From the NCBI RefSeq assembly GCF_004795835.1, contig NZ_CP039249.1, positions 1 to 64,000 of the forward strand: 64,000 nt of DNA. Reading direction: 5' to 3'. Below the pieces are notes generated by a model, which worked only from the letters and a program-made list of their open reading frames with translations, did not search any database and had not been told where the DNA came from. The stretch comes from Sphingomonas sp. PAMC26645. GTDB lineage: Bacteria > Pseudomonadota > Alphaproteobacteria > Sphingomonadales > Sphingomonadaceae. How positions within the stretch are numbered: position 1 is the stretch's first letter; every line of letters begins with the position of its first letter. A program made the translations under genes and the position numbers. Below, piece by piece: positions 62,231 to 64,000 of the stretch.

Positions 62231-62608
62231 ATGCCTCTACTCGTTGCCATCGCGCTCGCAGCCTCACCCACCATCTCGCAGATGAAGTGGGAGCGGCGGA
62301 TATTAATCGTGTCCGCCCCAGCCGCCGATGACGCATTACTCACCGAGCAACGGCGCATCCTTGCTGCGTGGAAAACCAACGCCTCCGCCCGCGACCTCAC
62401 TGTCGTCGAAATCGTTGGGGACACGATTCGCGGCGCGAGCGACCCGGCCGCAGCGGTCCGCCGCAAATACCACCTGCCCGCCAGCTTTACCGCAATCCTC
62501 ATTGGCAAGGACGGTGGCGAGAAACTGCGTAGTGCCAAGCCCTTCCCTGCCGCCGCGCTGGAGGCGACGATCGACGCGATGCCGATGCGCAAGGCGGGGC
62601 AGCGATAG
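62231..62608 (+). CDS. DUF4174 family protein
   Basis: A 125-residue protein with a short hydrophobic N-terminus (PLLVAIALAASPTIS, likely signal), then MKWERRILIVSAPAADDALL and the thioredoxin-like strand FTAILIGKDGGEKLRS typical of DUF4174. No CxxC pair, so a redox role is doubtful. The following 106 bases to the gor start show no gene. Confidence 0.75.
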   Translation: MPLLVAIALAASPTISQMKWERRILIVSAPAADDALLTEQRRILAAWKTNASARDLTVVEIVGDTIRGASDPAAAVRRKYHLPASFTAILIGKDGGEKLRSAKPFPAAALEATIDAMPMRKAGQR

Positions 62609-62714
62609 GCTGAGCCGATCAGCGTGATCGCCGCGCTGGGGTTGCCGCCTCGCGCCCCCTGCCCCAGATGGCATGCAAAGCCGCCCCGCGGCATGCGACC
62701 TACGAGGACTGCCC

Positions 62715-64000
62715 GTGACCGACACCACATCCGCGACCGATACCCAATTCGACTATGACCTGTTCGTCATCGGCGCAGGCTCGGGTGGGACGCGTGCGTC
62801 GCGCGTTGCCGCGGCGCACGGTGCACGCGTTGCGGTCGCGGAGGAATACCGTGTCGGTGGGACCTGCGTCATTCGCGGGTGCGTGCCGAAGAAGTTGCTG
62901 ATCTACGGCGCGCATTTCGCCGAGGATCTGAAGGACGCCAAGCGGTTCGGCTGGCAGGTCCCAGATAACTGTGCGTTCAGCTGGCCGACGTTGCGCGACA
63001 ACGTGATGGAGGAGGTCGACCGGATCAACGGCGCCTACACGACCACGCTCCAGAACAACCATGTCGACATCATCCACCAGCGCGCGGTCGTCTCCGGGCC
63101 GAACCAGGTTACCTTGGCCGACGGCACCACGAAGACCGCCGCGAAGATCCTGATCGCGGTCGGTGCGCATCCGCTGGTGCCGGAGTTCCCCGGCTCGGAA
63201 CACGGCATCACCTCGAACGAGGTGTTCCACCTCGATGACGTGCCGAAGCGCGTGTTGATCGCCGGCGCGGGCTATATCGCCAACGAGTTCGCCGGGATCT
63301 TCCACCAGTTCGGTTCGCACGTGACGTTGGTCAACCGCACCGACGTGATCCTGCGCGGCTATGACGAATCGATCCGCGACCGCCTGCTCCAGATCTCGAT
63401 GAGCAAGGGCATCGATTTCCGTTTCAACGCTGCGTTCGAGAGCATCGAGAAGGATTCGGATGGCTGCCTGACGGTCAAGATGAGCGGGCATGAGCCGATC
63501 GTCGTCGACCTCGTGATGTTCGCGACCGGTCGTTTGCCCAACACGAAGGGGCTTGGACTCGACACGGCGGGCGTCGAGATGGACGCAGCCGGCGCGGTGA
63601 TCGTCGATGAGGACAACCGGTCGAGCTGCGACTCGATTTTCGCAGTCGGCGACGTCACCAACCGGATCCAGCTGACTCCGGTCGCGATCCGCGAGGGGCA
63701 GGCATTTGCCGATACGTTCTTCGGCGGCAAGCCAACCCGCGTTGATTACGCCAACGTGCCCGCGGCGGTGTTCAGCCACCCGCCGATGGCTGGTGTCGGC
63801 ATGACCGAGTCGCAGGCGCGGGAAGCACTTGGCTCGGTCAGGGTGTATTCGAGCGATTTCCGGCCGATGAAGAACGTGCTGGCGGGCCGTAACGAGCGGT
63901 CGTTGTACAAGATGATCTGCGATGGCGAGACCGACCGGGTGGTGGGGATCCACTTGATCGGGCCGGACTGTCCGGAGATCCTGCAATCGGCTGCGGTGGC
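62715..64000 (+). CDS. gor: Glutathione-disulfide reductase, 3' end beyond the window
   Basis: FAD-dependent enzyme keeping glutathione reduced with NADPH. FAD-binding YDLFVIGAGSGGTRASRVAA, the redox-active disulfide Cys51/Cys56 in GGTCVIRGCVPKK, second nucleotide-binding site LIAGAGYIANEFAGIF, and FAVGDVTNRIQLTPVA. GTG start at 62715 matches family length at the N-terminus. The 429th codon is the last one seen; the dimerisation domain's final part, including the active-site His-Glu pair, is outside. Confidence 0.93.
   Translation, partial: MTDTTSATDTQFDYDLFVIGAGSGGTRASRVAAAHGARVAVAEEYRVGGTCVIRGCVPKKLLIYGAHFAEDLKDAKRFGWQVPDNCAFSWPTLRDNVMEEVDRINGAYTTTLQNNHVDIIHQRAVVSGPNQVTLADGTTKTAAKILIAVGAHPLVPEFPGSEHGITSNEVFHLDDVPKRVLIAGAGYIANEFAGIFHQFGSHVTLVNRTDVILRGYDESIRDRLLQISMSKGIDFRFNAAFESIEKDSDGCLTVKMSGHEPIVVDLVMFATGRLPNTKGLGLDTAGVEMDAAGAVIVDEDNRSSCDSIFAVGDVTNRIQLTPVAIREGQAFADTFFGGKPTRVDYANVPAAVFSHPPMAGVGMTESQAREALGSVRVYSSDFRPMKNVLAGRNERSLYKMICDGETDRVVGIHLIGPDCPEILQSAAV

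Noticed and set aside
62700..63986. 428-codon minus-strand frame at the right end
   Set aside because: Shadow of glutathione reductase, whose FAD and disulfide motifs are unmistakable on the plus strand.

Overview
The window reads as a chromosomal segment of a high-GC alphaproteobacterium, most likely Sphingomonas or a close sphingomonad. The basis is the alpha-type ClpXP adaptor SspB, the lepB-rnc-era order, an ATP12-family F1 chaperone, a TonB-dependent receptor beside a sugar-acid-type MFS transporter, many GTG/TTG starts, and very dense short palindromic repeats between genes. No phage, insertion sequence, CRISPR array or rRNA operon is visible; one tRNA gene (Thr, GGT) is present.

Layout. 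1-2.7 kb: sppA and a GNAT acetyltransferase, both broken by a cluster of single-base losses not seen elsewhere. 3-10.3 kb: a TRIC-like channel, a glycine-zipper protein, OsmC, CrcB, an RluA-family pseudouridine synthase, a HAD phosphatase and ATP12. 10.4-13.7 kb (minus strand): gmk, two small proteins, fumC and sspB. 13.8-17.9 kb: a histidine cluster hisB-hisH-hisA-hisF-(small membrane protein)-hisE followed by a HIT protein; three different palindromic repeats sit in its gene junctions. 18-25.9 kb: an APC permease, a PfkB-family (adenosine) kinase, an EI24 membrane protein, and the ergothioneine genes egtB-egtD beside a PduO-type cobalamin adenosyltransferase. 26-36.6 kb: gluQ, an HNH protein, an EF-hand lipoprotein, phosphoenolpyruvate carboxylase, oligopeptidase B and an M24 aminopeptidase. 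36.7-44 kb: tRNA-Thr, then a Gfo/Idh/MocA oxidoreductase, an aldo/keto reductase, an SsuD-like flavin monooxygenase, an MFS transporter and a TonB-dependent receptor, which together look like an uptake and catabolism locus. 44-51.4 kb: DUF2721, DUF4345, an MBL-fold hydrolase, ferredoxin-NADP reductase, uvrB and a PRC-barrel protein. 51.5-51.8 kb: a candidate structured small RNA carrying an 18-codon ORF. 52-64 kb: a DUF2501 protein, a HEXXH protein coupled to class I fumarase, a repeat-bearing lipoprotein, a CobB-type sirtuin, lepB-rnc-era, pgi, and glutathione reductase running off the end.

Central metabolism is well represented (ppc, two unrelated fumarases, pgi), together with thiol and redox defence (egtBD, gor, OsmC, Fpr). 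The most unusual content is the repeat complement: at least five families. One always pairs two different half-units in inverted orientation, and another appears to supply the ribosome binding site of two genes. The best candidate for an undescribed element is the small RNA/peptide locus at about 51.55-51.78 kb.
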